DNA of 64,000 bases, taken from assembly GCA_963710535.1 (NCBI GenBank), contig CAVQAW010000003.1, forward strand, positions 124,001 through 188,000, read 5' to 3'. The stretch is from Pelagihabitans sp963710535 (GTDB taxonomy: Bacteria > Bacteroidota > Bacteroidia > Flavobacteriales > Flavobacteriaceae). Made by a program: the position numbers and the translations under genes. The notes under the pieces were generated by a model. The model was given only the letters and a program-made list of their open reading frames with translations. It had not been told where the DNA came from and ran no database searches. Positions 50,985 through 60,949 of the stretch are shown here, piece by piece (position 1 is the first letter of the stretch; every line of letters starts with the position of its first letter).

Positions 50985-51701
50985 ATGATTAAATTTTTTA
51001 AGCGTATCCGCCAAAGACTGCTTACTGAAAATAAATTCAGCAAATACCTAATCTACGCCATCGGGGAAATCGCTTTGGTAATGATCGGTATTTTGTTGGC
51101 ACTACAAGTGAATACTTGGAACGAGCAGCGAAAAGATAGGATTACCGAACAATTGATGCTTACCGCCCTAAAAAAAGACCTATTGATCAACATTGACCGT
51201 TTAAAAAAAGATATTATCCTGGAGCAACGAACCATTGACCAGGCAGCCAAAATCATCAAACACCTGGATGAAAGAAAACCATATGACCCTTCTTTGGACG
51301 CCGTTTTTTCAGAAGCTATATACTCGCCCGATATCATCATTTCAGCATCGAGTTATGAATCGCTGAAATTTAAAGGCATTGATATCATCCGTGAAGAATC
51401 ATTGAAAAGAAGTATTGTCAATTTGTTTGATGTCGTGTATTCCAATTTAATGGCCGAGACCGTGCGTTTGGAAAACCAATTTTGGCCTTCTTCGGTGCTG
51501 CCAATGATACATAAGCATTTTCGGCAAACCGGTTTTCGCGAACTCACACCAACCGACTACGAGGCTTTGCTGGATGACGCCACCTATAAGAATATGGTCG
51601 CGCACCGAAGTCATTTTAGGGAACTGGCCCTGATTTGGAAAACCAAAGCTTTGCAGGATACAGAGGAATTGGAGGAAAAGATAGCGTCAGCATTAAAGTA
51701 A
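50985..51701 (+). CDS. DUF6090 membrane protein
   Basis: 238 residues. MIKFFKRIRQRLLTENKFSK is followed by one helix (YAIGEIALVMIGILLALQVN) and a helical periplasmic body (WNEQRKDRITEQLMLTAL). This family is frequent in flavobacterial genomes, often in multiple copies; function unknown. A truncated paralogue lies at 48,095. 254 bases upstream show no feature I could identify. Confidence 0.9.
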   Translation: MIKFFKRIRQRLLTENKFSKYLIYAIGEIALVMIGILLALQVNTWNEQRKDRITEQLMLTALKKDLLINIDRLKKDIILEQRTIDQAAKIIKHLDERKPYDPSLDAVFSEAIYSPDIIISASSYESLKFKGIDIIREESLKRSIVNLFDVVYSNLMAETVRLENQFWPSSVLPMIHKHFRQTGFRELTPTDYEALLDDATYKNMVAHRSHFRELALIWKTKALQDTEELEEKIASALK

Positions 51702-51722
51702 AAACGATCAGCTTGTATTGCT

Positions 51723-52139
51723 ATGAAAAATATACTATTCGTGGCCTTAATGATGTCTTGTCTGTATTCCCGTTCGCAGTCGCATGACATTGCCGGAGGG
51801 TATGAAACAAAAAGTGCATCGAGTATTTTTTTATTAAAATTACACCCAGACGGTACTTTCCTTTTCGATTCCTATAACAAGGGATTCCAAGGCTTGCCCG
51901 CTGAGCCCAGTATGAGTGGCAGGGGCACCTGGAGCATTGCGCACGGAATCATCTCTTTCGAAACAGATCCTGAGAAAGATATAAACCATAATTATACCTT
52001 GAACTTCAACGACACGCAGGCAAAGTATACTGATGGAATTTCTGAAGAACCCGCCAATGCAGACACCGCCGCAAAGCTCGAATTCATAGCATCAGGTATT
52101 TTCTGGATCAACGGGATTGAACTAAAAAAAAGAATTTGA
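51723..52139 (+). CDS. Secreted protein of unknown function
   Basis: 138 residues with a signal peptide (about 1-18, SRSQ). DGTFLFDSYNKGFQG ... GRGTWSIAHGIISFET is a small lipocalin-like pattern seen in many Bacteroidota proteins. Possibly cotranscribed with DUF6090 (21 bases). Confidence 0.75.
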   Translation: MKNILFVALMMSCLYSRSQSHDIAGGYETKSASSIFLLKLHPDGTFLFDSYNKGFQGLPAEPSMSGRGTWSIAHGIISFETDPEKDINHNYTLNFNDTQAKYTDGISEEPANADTAAKLEFIASGIFWINGIELKKRI

Positions 52140-52343
52140 AACCACACTGCGGCCAAGCGTATCATTAATTGCTGGCAAATCTTCCAATTTCTTTGCAAAA
52201 GACTTCGGGGTACGGGGTAAAAATCCTTGTGATCACCTATCTTTAATATTGGTGAAATTGTCTAACAATCGTTTTTCCTAAACTAATTACAGCTAAACAA
52301 TATTTGGGCATCGTCAAGAAAAGCTAAAAAAAATAGGTCCGCT

Positions 52344-52784
52344 ATGGCCAAAAAAAATAAGACATTCGAAACAGAAATCAATGTAACAGATTTCCTGAAC
52401 GCCTTTGTAGACAAAGATCAAAAGAAAGCAGATAGTTTTCAATTGATCGGGCTAATGCGCGGTTGGTCTGGGTTTGAACCTAAGATGTGGGGGCCGACCA
52501 TCATCGGATTTGGCAGTTATCATTATAAATATGCAAGTGGACACGAAGGAGATGCCCCTCTCATTGCTTTTTCTCCACGAAAAGCGGCGTTTTCATTGTA
52601 TGTTTATTCAGAAACCGAAAAAAGTAGGCGCCTGTTAAAGGATTTGGGCAAGTTCAAAATGGGAAAGGCCTGCATTTATGCCAAAAAACTTTCGGATATC
52701 GACCTCTCGACCCTGGAACAACTATGTCGGGAATCGATTGCCTATGTCAAAGAACACCACGAATGTGCTTGTAGAACAAAATAA
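52344..52784 (+). CDS. DUF1801 (YdhG-like) protein
   Basis: 146 residues. MWGPTIIGFGSYHYKYASGHEGDAPLIAFSPRKAAFSLYVY is the DUF1801 core (about 51-91), with KMGKACIYAKKLSDIDLSTLEQL after it. Related to iron-chaperone-like folds; function uncertain. Confidence 0.9.
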   Translation: MAKKNKTFETEINVTDFLNAFVDKDQKKADSFQLIGLMRGWSGFEPKMWGPTIIGFGSYHYKYASGHEGDAPLIAFSPRKAAFSLYVYSETEKSRRLLKDLGKFKMGKACIYAKKLSDIDLSTLEQLCRESIAYVKEHHECACRTK

Positions 52785-52906
52785 GAAGCCTATGAGGAAC
52801 AAAAACATTGTCGAGCCATAAATGGCCATAGGTATCAACTAGGAGCGGATTCTCCGAGGCCGGTCGTAACCAATCCTACTCGAACCGTTGAGCACAATAT
52901 GAAAAA

Positions 52907-54109
52907 ATGAAATATCTAATTGCTTCAATGGTATTGTTTTCCATTGTGGGGTGTTCCAAAAAAACGGGGCACAACCAGATTCAACGAATAGACGGCTCAT
53001 CGGTAACAATAAACATGCTGGATGAGCGTATAGGCACCCTGGTCGATACTGCAGGTGTTTCCGGTTTTACGGTTACCATTTTCAACAATGACACTATAGC
53101 CTATCAAAAAGCCTTTGGCTATTCAAACTATGATAAAAAAGATAGCTTAACGATCAACCATTTGTTTTACGGCGCTTCGCTAAGCAAAGCAGTCTTCGGT
53201 TTTATCGTGGCACAACTGGTGAATGAAGGCCTCATTGACCTTGATAAGCCCTTACAGGATTATTTGGACGTGCCTATACCGGATATGCGTTTTGAAAAGC
53301 AATGGAGAGAATTTAGAAATTTGACCAATGATGTCCGGTATCAAAAAATAACCGCACGGATGTGTATGTCACATACCACCGGCTTTCCGAATTGGCGATG
53401 GATCAGTAGAACAGGTGAGTTTTATGAGGAAGGCGATATTGAAATTTACTTTGACCCGGGAACGGAATACAGCTATTCGGGAGAAGGCATAAGATTACTA
53501 CAAATAGTTGTTGAGAAAATCTTGGGAAAAGGATTGGAGCAAATTGCCAGAGAGCGCGTCTTTGACCCGCTGGAAATGAACATGACAAGCTATGTGTGGC
53601 AAGAACGCTTTGAAAACAACTATTGCTTTGGTCATACAACAGATCAAAAAACCATTGCTAAAGATACCGAAGATGAGGCCGGTGCTGCAGGTTCTATGGA
53701 GACTACGCCTGTTGACTACTCGAAATTCATGGGAAGAATATTGGACATGAGCGCCAATGGTTCCAAAGTAACCAAACTTATGTTCGGGCCCAATATTCCG
53801 ATCCGTTCAAAGAAACAATTCGGACCGATGTCACTTGAAAAAACGACAGCGAATGATACCATTGGTCTGAATTATGGCCTGGGATGGGGCATTTTAAACT
53901 CGCCCTATGGCCAAGGATATTTCAAAGAGGGCCACGGAGAAGGCTTTCAGCACTATTCAATCCTATTTCCGGAGAAGCACATTGGGATGCTCTTAATGAC
54001 GAACAGCGATAACGCGGAAAGTATTTTTAAGGAAGTCCTTGAATTGGGAATTGGAGATATTTATACGCCATGGTACTGGGAAGACTATATTCCGTATGAT
54101 ATGCAATAG
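52907..54109 (+). CDS. Serine hydrolase lipoprotein (class C beta-lactamase-like)
   Basis: 400 residues. Lipobox IVGC (cysteine at 16). Catalytic SxxK is SLSK (GASLSKAVFGF, about 90); the tyrosine motif is YSYSGEG (about 187); HGEGF replaces the KTG-like motif. Members are D-amino acid peptidases or esterases; genuine beta-lactam resistance is not implied. A GTTGAGC-like core just upstream (about 52,889) may be a remnant of a cassette junction. Confidence 0.9.
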   Translation: MKYLIASMVLFSIVGCSKKTGHNQIQRIDGSSVTINMLDERIGTLVDTAGVSGFTVTIFNNDTIAYQKAFGYSNYDKKDSLTINHLFYGASLSKAVFGFIVAQLVNEGLIDLDKPLQDYLDVPIPDMRFEKQWREFRNLTNDVRYQKITARMCMSHTTGFPNWRWISRTGEFYEEGDIEIYFDPGTEYSYSGEGIRLLQIVVEKILGKGLEQIARERVFDPLEMNMTSYVWQERFENNYCFGHTTDQKTIAKDTEDEAGAAGSMETTPVDYSKFMGRILDMSANGSKVTKLMFGPNIPIRSKKQFGPMSLEKTTANDTIGLNYGLGWGILNSPYGQGYFKEGHGEGFQHYSILFPEKHIGMLLMTNSDNAESIFKEVLELGIGDIYTPWYWEDYIPYDMQ

Positions 54110-54392
54110 GGAACTTAACGCTAACCATCCCCTGAGATCTGGCTTTCAAATCACTCCATCACTGCCCGTTTCTTGATTTCTGGAAGACAAAGGGTTCACG
54201 GCATTTTCACTTAAAATTACCTGATGCATCATTTGGCGCTTTCCCTACCATCGATAATTTTCATACATTTAATAAGCAAGCGGGCGCTAAAGAATCGTTG
54301 CCTTAACACAAGAATAAAGCTAAATCTAAAGTTCGTCGCGATATGGCATATGCCAAAGACAAGATTTTGAAATCGAATCAATACATCAAAAT

Positions 54393-54950
54393 ATGGAAAG
54401 GGAGTTGTCTCCGGAAAAGCAAATGGTACTGATCGGCACATTAAAAAGCCGTTTTGGGAAAAATATGCACCGGCATAAAGATCTTGAATGGACAAAAATT
54501 CAAGCCAAATTGGAAGCAAATCCTGCAAAATTGTGGTCATTGAACGAAATGGAAAGCACTGGCGGGGCACCCGATGTAATAAGCCAAGATAAAAAGACCG
54601 GAGAATACATTTTTTACGATTGTTCAGAGGAAAGTCCCAAAGGCCGCAGAAGTGTTTGTTATGACCTTGAAGGACTGCAATCGAGGAAAGACTATCCACC
54701 AAAGCACAACGCAGTGGATATGGCCATTGCCATGGGCATCGAAATGTTAACGGAAGCAGAATACCGTGGTCTACAACAACTTGGAATTTTCGATGCGAAA
54801 ACATCGAGCTGGCTGAAAACCCCGATTGAAATCAGAAAGCATGGTGGCGCGATCTTTGCCGATTACCGGTACGGCCATGTCTTCGTATATCACAATGGCG
54901 CACAGTCTTACTATGCAGCCAGGGGATTCCGTGGCTCGCTTAAATTGTAA
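54393..54950 (+). CDS. DUF4256 protein
   Basis: 185 residues. LKSRFGKNMHRHKDLEWTKI and MESTGGAPDVISQDKKTGEYIFYDCSEESPKGRRSVCYDLEG are typical for DUF4256, a widespread family of unknown function. The 283 bases upstream hold no gene I could recognise. Confidence 0.92.
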   Translation: MERELSPEKQMVLIGTLKSRFGKNMHRHKDLEWTKIQAKLEANPAKLWSLNEMESTGGAPDVISQDKKTGEYIFYDCSEESPKGRRSVCYDLEGLQSRKDYPPKHNAVDMAIAMGIEMLTEAEYRGLQQLGIFDAKTSSWLKTPIEIRKHGGAIFADYRYGHVFVYHNGAQSYYAARGFRGSLKL

Positions 54951-55065
54951 ATTGGGTTTGGTGCCATATAGTGCTTGAAAATCGATCGCATTCGCTCGTA
55001 TGTTCCGATAAAAGGGTATAATGATAGAAGTCCGATAGCTAATTGGCCGTAAATACATTTTGATT

Positions 55066-55350
55066 TTGAATAAAAAAAGACTTTTGATCATCATACTAAC
55101 ATCTGCACTGCTGTTGTGTATACCATTCATAGCGATGCGGTTTACAGAGGAAGTACATTGGACCTTGTCCGATTTTGTTGCGGCAGCTGCGTTACTGTTG
55201 GGTACAGGTTTCATAGGTGAGCTAGCCATAAGAAAAATAGCCAGCATGAAGTATCGGATTATGGCTTGTGTGGCAATCCTGCTCGTCCTCCTGCTCCTTT
55301 GGGCAGAGCTTGCCGTAGGCGTGTTCGGGACACCGTTGCGCGGACAATAA
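55066..55350 (+). CDS. Small three-helix membrane protein
   Basis: About 94 residues from TTG 55,066 (MNKKRLLIIILTSALLL). Helices at about 5-22, 32-52 and 62-84 (RIMACVAILLVLLLLWAELAVGVFGTP). I recognise the pattern from other genomes but no function. No ATG start is available. Confidence 0.65.
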   Translation: MNKKRLLIIILTSALLLCIPFIAMRFTEEVHWTLSDFVAAAALLLGTGFIGELAIRKIASMKYRIMACVAILLVLLLLWAELAVGVFGTPLRGQ

Positions 55351-55450
55351 CAATGCGCAATGGACAGTAAAACATATAGGTAACCTTGCCCAACCGATCG
55401 GTCGCCCCAATGGAGCAAGGCAACATCATTACTCAAATAAAATAGTTAAA

Positions 55451-55861
55451 ATGATTGCAATGAAAATAATAAACAAAGGGTTACCGGCCCAAATGCTGAT
55501 CCTTGCCATGCTGGTTTTTGGCACTACCCATATGGTAATGGCCCAAGAAAACAACCAAAAGGTGCGATTGGCATTGTTGGAAATTGATTCAACACAGTTG
55601 GAGCAATACAAGGCGGCGCTCAAAGAGGAAATCGAAGCCTCCGTTCTACTTGAACCAGGGGTGTTGACCCTATATGCGGTTTCTGAAAAAGAAAACCCTA
55701 CCCATATTACGATCTTGGAAATTTATGCCGATGAAGATGCCTATAAAACACACTTGGAAACACCACATTTCATAAAATATAAGACCCTCACCAGCAAAAT
55801 GGTAAAGTCGCTCAAGCTTATGGAGACGATTCCCTTAGTACCGGGAATGAAAATTAAATGA
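55451..55861 (+). CDS. Secreted antibiotic-biosynthesis-monooxygenase-like protein
   Basis: 136 residues (the ATG at 55,460 is an alternative start). Signal peptide to about 29 (MVMAQ). The ABM ferredoxin-like fold follows: LALLEIDSTQLEQYKAALKEEIEASVLLEPGVLTLYAV and THITILEIYADEDAYKTHLETPHF. Related enzymes are quinol monooxygenases or heme-degrading proteins; export suggests a periplasmic role. Confidence 0.85.
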   Translation: MIAMKIINKGLPAQMLILAMLVFGTTHMVMAQENNQKVRLALLEIDSTQLEQYKAALKEEIEASVLLEPGVLTLYAVSEKENPTHITILEIYADEDAYKTHLETPHFIKYKTLTSKMVKSLKLMETIPLVPGMKIK

Positions 55862-55960
55862 TTTTGTTCCATCCAATGGTACTGATTTAAAATCACAAAT
55901 TGTTTGTTTTTTCTTTTGTGCGATCCCATTCTGAAGTAACTTTAGATTTAATTTCAATGG

Positions 55961-57883
55961 ATGAAGAACAGCATATCTGAAAGGGTGGCCGACTTTCTTG
56001 AAAATTTTCCACCTTTCAACGAACTACATCAAAACGATCTCCAGCTTCTTGCTTCGGAAGTTTCCATTGTCTATAAAGAAAAAGATAGCATCATCTTCAA
56101 AGAGGAAGAATCGCCCCACGAATTCTTTTATGTGGTGCACAAAGGAGCGGTAGTACTCAAAAAAAGCAGCGATAGCACCATTGTCGATTTGTGCGATGAA
56201 GGGGATATTTTTGGCCTTCGGCCCCTTATGGCAAACGAGTCCTACAAAATGGATGCATCGGCCTTTGAGGAAAGTATTCTTTATGCGATACCCATTGTTG
56301 CATTTAAACCATTGGCTCAGCGCTATGAAGAGGTGGGTAACTTTTTAATTGAAAGCTTTGCCTCCAATACCCGAAATCCCTATTCAAAAACACATCGCGG
56401 TAGCTTATATGGTGAGGCTACCAAGCCCGAAAACAACAAAACAAATCCGGTCGTTTATGATCTTCAACCGATAAGTTATTCGAAGAAAATCGTTTCCTGT
56501 GCCCAGAACAGCAGTATTAAATCGCTAGCGGAGTTGATGGACCGTAAACAAGTGGGAGCCATGCTTGTTCTTAAGAACAAGCTGCCCATCGGCATCATCA
56601 CGGATAAAGATATTCGCAATCAAATAGCGACCGGGAAATTTCCAATAACCGCCAAAGCCAAGGAAATCATGACATCACCGGTAATCACCTACGGCAAAAA
56701 AATGACCGTTGCCCAGGCGCAGATGGCCATGATGAAAAGCAATATTAGTTATTTGTGCATCACCAAGGATGGCACCCCGAACACTGAAGCCATAGGGATA
56801 CTTTCCAAGCACGACCTGATGCTCGAAATGGGCAACAATCCTTCGGTATTGATGAAGGAAATTAAACGTACTGCCAAAATCAAAAAAATAAAACAGGTGC
56901 GCGTGCATATCATGCATCTCTTACAGGCCTATTTAGACCAGAATATTCCCCTGACCCTCATTTCCAAAATCATATCTGAGCTGAACGATGCCAGTATCAA
57001 ACAGGTTATCCGCATCAGCTTAAAAAAAATGAGTGCACCGCCGCCGGTAAAATTTTCATGGTTGGCCATCGGCAGCCAAGGCAGAGGGGAACAATTGCTG
57101 CTTACCGACCAGGACAATGCCTTGGTTTTCGAAGATGTGCCTGATGCCAAGTTGGCCCAAACCAGGGCCTACTTTCTAAAATTGGCGGCACATGTCACAA
57201 AAGGCTTGAGGGATATCGGATACGAATATTGCCCGGCAGATATGATGGCTTCCAACCCCAAATGGTGCCTCAGTATTTCAGAATGGAAAGAACAGTTCAC
57301 GCATTGGATTGTCAACCCTGGGCCCGATGAAGTACTCTTATCATCCATTTTTTTCGACTATAGCTTGTCATATGGCGAACAAAACTTGGTCGACCAGCTG
57401 ACACAAACCATTATGGAAAAAACCCAGGACCATCCCAACTTCTTCCTGCAACTGGCCAGCGGTGCGTTGCAGAGCCCCTCCCCTTCAGGCTTTTTTAGGC
57501 AGTTCTTGGTCGAAGAAGATGGGGCCCACAAAGACTTTTTCGATGTAAAACGGAGGGCCCTGATGCCCTTGATCGATGCCGCAAGGGTATTGGTCATTGC
57601 CCATCAAATAAAATCGATCAACAACACTGCCGCTCGCTTCGAAAAATTGGCGGAAATAGAGCCTGCCAATGAAGAACTGTTCCTCTCTTGCTCTTACGCC
57701 ATCAAGGCCTTACAAAAATTCAGGACAAAACAAGGCCTGCTTCACAACGATTCGGGTCGTTTTATCGCACTGGACATGCTTACCAAAGAAGAAAAAATGA
57801 AACTGAAGCGAACCTTTAAAACCATTAAGGCACTGCAAGAATTGATAAGGATCAGGTTTAAGGTCACCAACACGGTCAACTAA
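55961..57883 (+). CDS. cNMP-binding/CBS/DUF294 nucleotidyltransferase-like regulator
   Basis: 640 residues with four parts: cyclic-nucleotide-binding domain (about 10-130, HEFFYVVHKGAVVLKK), CBS pair (about 170-300, PIGIITDKDIRNQIA, MTSPVITYGKKMTVAQAQ), DUF294 nucleotidyltransferase domain (about 350-470, AIGSQGRGEQLLLTDQDNAL), DUF294 C-terminal helical domain. It is likely a nucleotide-sensing regulator. The exonuclease gene overlaps its stop by one base, and a convergent SSS transporter follows, a combination often seen around acetate-type transport. Confidence 0.92.
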   Translation: MKNSISERVADFLENFPPFNELHQNDLQLLASEVSIVYKEKDSIIFKEEESPHEFFYVVHKGAVVLKKSSDSTIVDLCDEGDIFGLRPLMANESYKMDASAFEESILYAIPIVAFKPLAQRYEEVGNFLIESFASNTRNPYSKTHRGSLYGEATKPENNKTNPVVYDLQPISYSKKIVSCAQNSSIKSLAELMDRKQVGAMLVLKNKLPIGIITDKDIRNQIATGKFPITAKAKEIMTSPVITYGKKMTVAQAQMAMMKSNISYLCITKDGTPNTEAIGILSKHDLMLEMGNNPSVLMKEIKRTAKIKKIKQVRVHIMHLLQAYLDQNIPLTLISKIISELNDASIKQVIRISLKKMSAPPPVKFSWLAIGSQGRGEQLLLTDQDNALVFEDVPDAKLAQTRAYFLKLAAHVTKGLRDIGYEYCPADMMASNPKWCLSISEWKEQFTHWIVNPGPDEVLLSSIFFDYSLSYGEQNLVDQLTQTIMEKTQDHPNFFLQLASGALQSPSPSGFFRQFLVEEDGAHKDFFDVKRRALMPLIDAARVLVIAHQIKSINNTAARFEKLAEIEPANEELFLSCSYAIKALQKFRTKQGLLHNDSGRFIALDMLTKEEKMKLKRTFKTIKALQELIRIRFKVTNTVN

Positions 57884-58539
57884 TGAATTTGTTTAAACGA
57901 AATGAAGCATCCTTTCCCGATTTCTGGACAAACTATGCAAACAGTTTTTCGGCAAAGTTACCAGCCGACCTGAAAGATGTGCGATTCGTGGTACTTGATA
58001 CTGAAACCACCGGACTCGATACGGAAACCGACCGTATGCTCTGTATCGGGGCCCTCGCCCTAAAAGACAAAACCATCGCGATTCAAGAAAGTTTCGAAGT
58101 ATATATCAAACAGCCGCTTTATCACCCTAAAAGCGTACAAATACATGGTATCCTCAAAGATGAACACAAAAAATGCCTTACCGAACCTGATGCCCTCAAA
58201 CAATTGTTGGCATTTATAAAAGATGCTGTAATCGTGGCCCATCATGCCGGTTTTGATTTGGCAATGATCAACAATGCGTTAAAACGACAAGGCTTGCCAA
58301 AATTGAAGAACAGCGTTTTGGATACGGCGGTGCTCTATAAAAGAACCTTGATAAAATCGCCCATTTTGGAAAGGAAAGAACAATATTCACTGGACGATTT
58401 GGCCGACAAATTCAATATCTCGAAAAAAGACCGACATACCGCCTTGGGAGATGCCTATATCACCGCGATTGCCTTTATGGTTATTTTGGGAAGGCTCGAA
58501 CAAAAAAAACAACTGAACACGAAATCATTGCTGAGGTGA
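57883..58539 (+). CDS. DnaQ-like 3'-5' exonuclease
   Basis: 218 residues. ExoI VVLDTETTGLDTETDR (DxE), ExoII HHAGFDLAMINN, ExoIII HTALGDAYIT with the HxxxxD pattern. Homologues are proofreading-type exonucleases; in this context it accompanies the DUF294 regulator. Confidence 0.92.
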   Translation: MNLFKRNEASFPDFWTNYANSFSAKLPADLKDVRFVVLDTETTGLDTETDRMLCIGALALKDKTIAIQESFEVYIKQPLYHPKSVQIHGILKDEHKKCLTEPDALKQLLAFIKDAVIVAHHAGFDLAMINNALKRQGLPKLKNSVLDTAVLYKRTLIKSPILERKEQYSLDDLADKFNISKKDRHTALGDAYITAIAFMVILGRLEQKKQLNTKSLLR

Positions 58540-58548
58540 ACGCTAATT

Positions 58549-59982
58549 TTAATCTTGTTGAAGATGGGATGTTTTATTGAGAACATACCGCGCATGGCTA
58601 TTATCAGGGCTCCAATAACTGACCCCTACTGTAATCAATATATTAGTAATCATTCCGACCAAGGCAGCATCTATTCGGGTTTCAAAAATGCTGCACAATG
58701 TCCAAACTGATGCACTGGTGATAATACCCCACCATACGGCAACCACCGAAGTTTTTTTCCAGTATAACCCAAGGGTAAATGGAACCACAATACAAACCAA
58801 CATGGGAATTATTGAGTTTACGACCAATTCATGGATACTCGTGTTCATGTAGGCCCAAACCGCAGAAATAATAGCGACCAGAACGACCGATAGCCTGGTG
58901 TAACGCAGCAATTGGGCGTCGGTGATTTCTTTTTTAGCCGGCCTGATCAAATTTTCTCCTATTATCGTGGCGGGTGCCAAAAGGGCTCCGCTCGACGTGC
59001 TTAAAATAGCGCTGATCAAGGCGCCGAAAAACAAGATTTTTAACGGTATCCCCATATGGGTATTCACCATCTCGGGAATAATGCTCTGCCCGTCGTTCAC
59101 CTGCATCAATTCAGGGTATAATTGACTTGATGCCAATCCGATGACCAGCGGCAACGCCCCTATAAAAAACAAGAGACCCGCGCTGATATAGGCGCCTTGA
59201 GCACCCGATTTGGCACCCTTTGCCGATAACACCCGCTGATATACCTCCTGGGCCGCAATGGCCCCTAACCCCACATAAATCCATTTCGAAATATGGTCGG
59301 TCCAATCATAAAACCCTCCCCCCTTTGGAAATAGTCGGTAAAACCCTTCCGGGGTATTGTGGAGCACATACGTTAACCCACCTGCATCCGACAAAACGGT
59401 CATTGCCAAAACCAGGAGGCCTATGACAATCACCACCGATTGAAAAACATCGGTTATCGAAACGGCCCACATCCCTCCAACATAGGTGTAGGTCAATACA
59501 AATCCGGCACTAAGCGCAATGCCAAGTGCAAGTGGCATGCCCAACAACAGCTGAAATAGCAATGCCAAGGCCAGAAATTGGGCGGCAATCCAAGAGAAAT
59601 AGGTTAAAATGTTGACTATTGTCGTCAACATTTCCAGGCTTTTTCCATACCGCAACCGAAAAAAGTCATTGATGGTGGTGATTCTGAGTGCATACATCTT
59701 TCGCGCATAGAAAGTACCCACTAAAATGAGGCAAAGGGAATTGCCGAACTGATCGATAATAACGCCCTGAATACCTTCATTAATAAAAAGGGTGGGAATC
59801 CCCATGATCAGTTCCGGCCCAAACCAGGTGGCAAAAATGGTCACCCCAACAACCAAAGCAGGCAGGCTTCGGCCTGCAAGTGTGAAATCCTGAGTATGTT
59901 TAACTTTTTTTGAACTGTAAAACCCGACTGCCAGCGTTAATAGCAAATAGATGATGATTGCTATTTCCAGCAGTCCCGTCAT
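58549..59982 (-). CDS. Sodium:solute symporter (SSS family)
   Basis: 477 residues, about 13 helices. GFYSSKKVKHTQDFTLAGRSLPALVVGVTIFATWFGPE over about 21-58 and LYWKKTSVVAVWWGI near the end. It differs from the 3.7-kb symporter. Substrate unknown. Its start overlaps the purC stop by four bases, so it is the second gene of that transcript. Confidence 0.92.
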   Translation of the reverse strand: MTGLLEIAIIIYLLLTLAVGFYSSKKVKHTQDFTLAGRSLPALVVGVTIFATWFGPELIMGIPTLFINEGIQGVIIDQFGNSLCLILVGTFYARKMYALRITTINDFFRLRYGKSLEMLTTIVNILTYFSWIAAQFLALALLFQLLLGMPLALGIALSAGFVLTYTYVGGMWAVSITDVFQSVVIVIGLLVLAMTVLSDAGGLTYVLHNTPEGFYRLFPKGGGFYDWTDHISKWIYVGLGAIAAQEVYQRVLSAKGAKSGAQGAYISAGLLFFIGALPLVIGLASSQLYPELMQVNDGQSIIPEMVNTHMGIPLKILFFGALISAILSTSSGALLAPATIIGENLIRPAKKEITDAQLLRYTRLSVVLVAIISAVWAYMNTSIHELVVNSIIPMLVCIVVPFTLGLYWKKTSVVAVWWGIITSASVWTLCSIFETRIDAALVGMITNILITVGVSYWSPDNSHARYVLNKTSHLQQD

Positions 59983-60941
59983 TTAGTGGGGTAGTTTTCC
60001 AAAAAGTGAAGCACATTGCGTTCGATTCTATCTTGAATATTCGATAAATCGGCCTTTACAAAAGTCTCGCCTGTAATATTTTCATAAAGTTCAATATACC
60101 GTTCCGAAACCGTATTGATGTAGGCATCTGACATTTCAGGTACACTTTGGCCCGTTAGACCCTGAAATCCATTACCGATGAGCCATTGTCGAACGAACTC
60201 CTTTGAAAGTTGTTTTTGGGGCTCCCCTTTCTGCTGCCTTTCTTGATAACCCTCGGCATAAAAGTAGCGTGAAGAATCGGGTGTATGAATTTCGTCGATC
60301 AACAAAATTTGTCCTTGCTTATTTTTGCCGAACTCATATTTTGTGTCTACCAAAATAAGTCCTCGTGAAGCTGCTATTTCCGAGCCTCTTTTGAAAAGTG
60401 CTCTGGTGTATTTTTCAAGAACCGAGTAGTCTTGTTCACTAACAACGCCCCGTCGCAGTAGATCTTCCCTGGAGATGTCTTCATCGTGATCGCCTTTTTC
60501 GGCTTTTGTAGCAGGCGTGATGATAGGCTTGGGGAAGCGGTCATTTTCCCTCATCCCTTCTGGCATGGGCTCTCCGCAAAGTATTCTTTTACCTGCAGCG
60601 TATTCCCTTGCGGCATGGCCCGACAAATAGCCACGGATTACCATTTCCACTTTAAATGGTTCACAGGCGTGGCCAATGGCCACATTGGGATCTGGGGTCG
60701 CCAAAAGCCAATTCGGAACGATATCCCTTGTCGCTTCCATCATCTTGGTGGCAATTTGATTCAGGATTTGGCCTTTATAGGGTATGCCTTTAGGCATCAC
60801 AACATCGAATGCGGATAACCTATCGGTGGCGACCATGACCAGCAGCTCGTTTTCCAGGGCATAAACCTCCCTGACCTTGCCCTTATAGACCCATTGTTGT
60901 CCCGGGAATTTAAAATTGGTGGCTGTAATTGTATTGCCCAT
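59979..60941 (-). CDS. purC: SAICAR synthase
   Basis: 320 residues. Phosphoribosylaminoimidazole-succinocarboxamide synthase joins CAIR and aspartate with ATP in purine synthesis. Motifs: YKGKVREVYALENELLVMVATDRLSAFDVVMPKGIPYKG from 19 to 57, EMVIRGYLSGHAAREY, and ILVDTKYEFG. Normal length; starts nine bases after phoH ends. Confidence 0.96.
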   Translation of the reverse strand: MGNTITATNFKFPGQQWVYKGKVREVYALENELLVMVATDRLSAFDVVMPKGIPYKGQILNQIATKMMEATRDIVPNWLLATPDPNVAIGHACEPFKVEMVIRGYLSGHAAREYAAGKRILCGEPMPEGMRENDRFPKPIITPATKAEKGDHDEDISREDLLRRGVVSEQDYSVLEKYTRALFKRGSEIAASRGLILVDTKYEFGKNKQGQILLIDEIHTPDSSRYFYAEGYQERQQKGEPQKQLSKEFVRQWLIGNGFQGLTGQSVPEMSDAYINTVSERYIELYENITGETFVKADLSNIQDRIERNVLHFLENYPTK

Positions 60942-60949
60942 GATCGGTC

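Noticed and set aside
52907..54109. Beta-lactam resistance gene
   Set aside because: The SxxK/Tyr pattern fits the broad serine hydrolase family, but the third motif is not KTG-like and there is no reason to infer resistance.
54229..54804. 191-codon minus-strand frame over the DUF4256 gene
   Set aside because: DUF4256 on the plus strand is a strong match; the antisense frame shows no family features.
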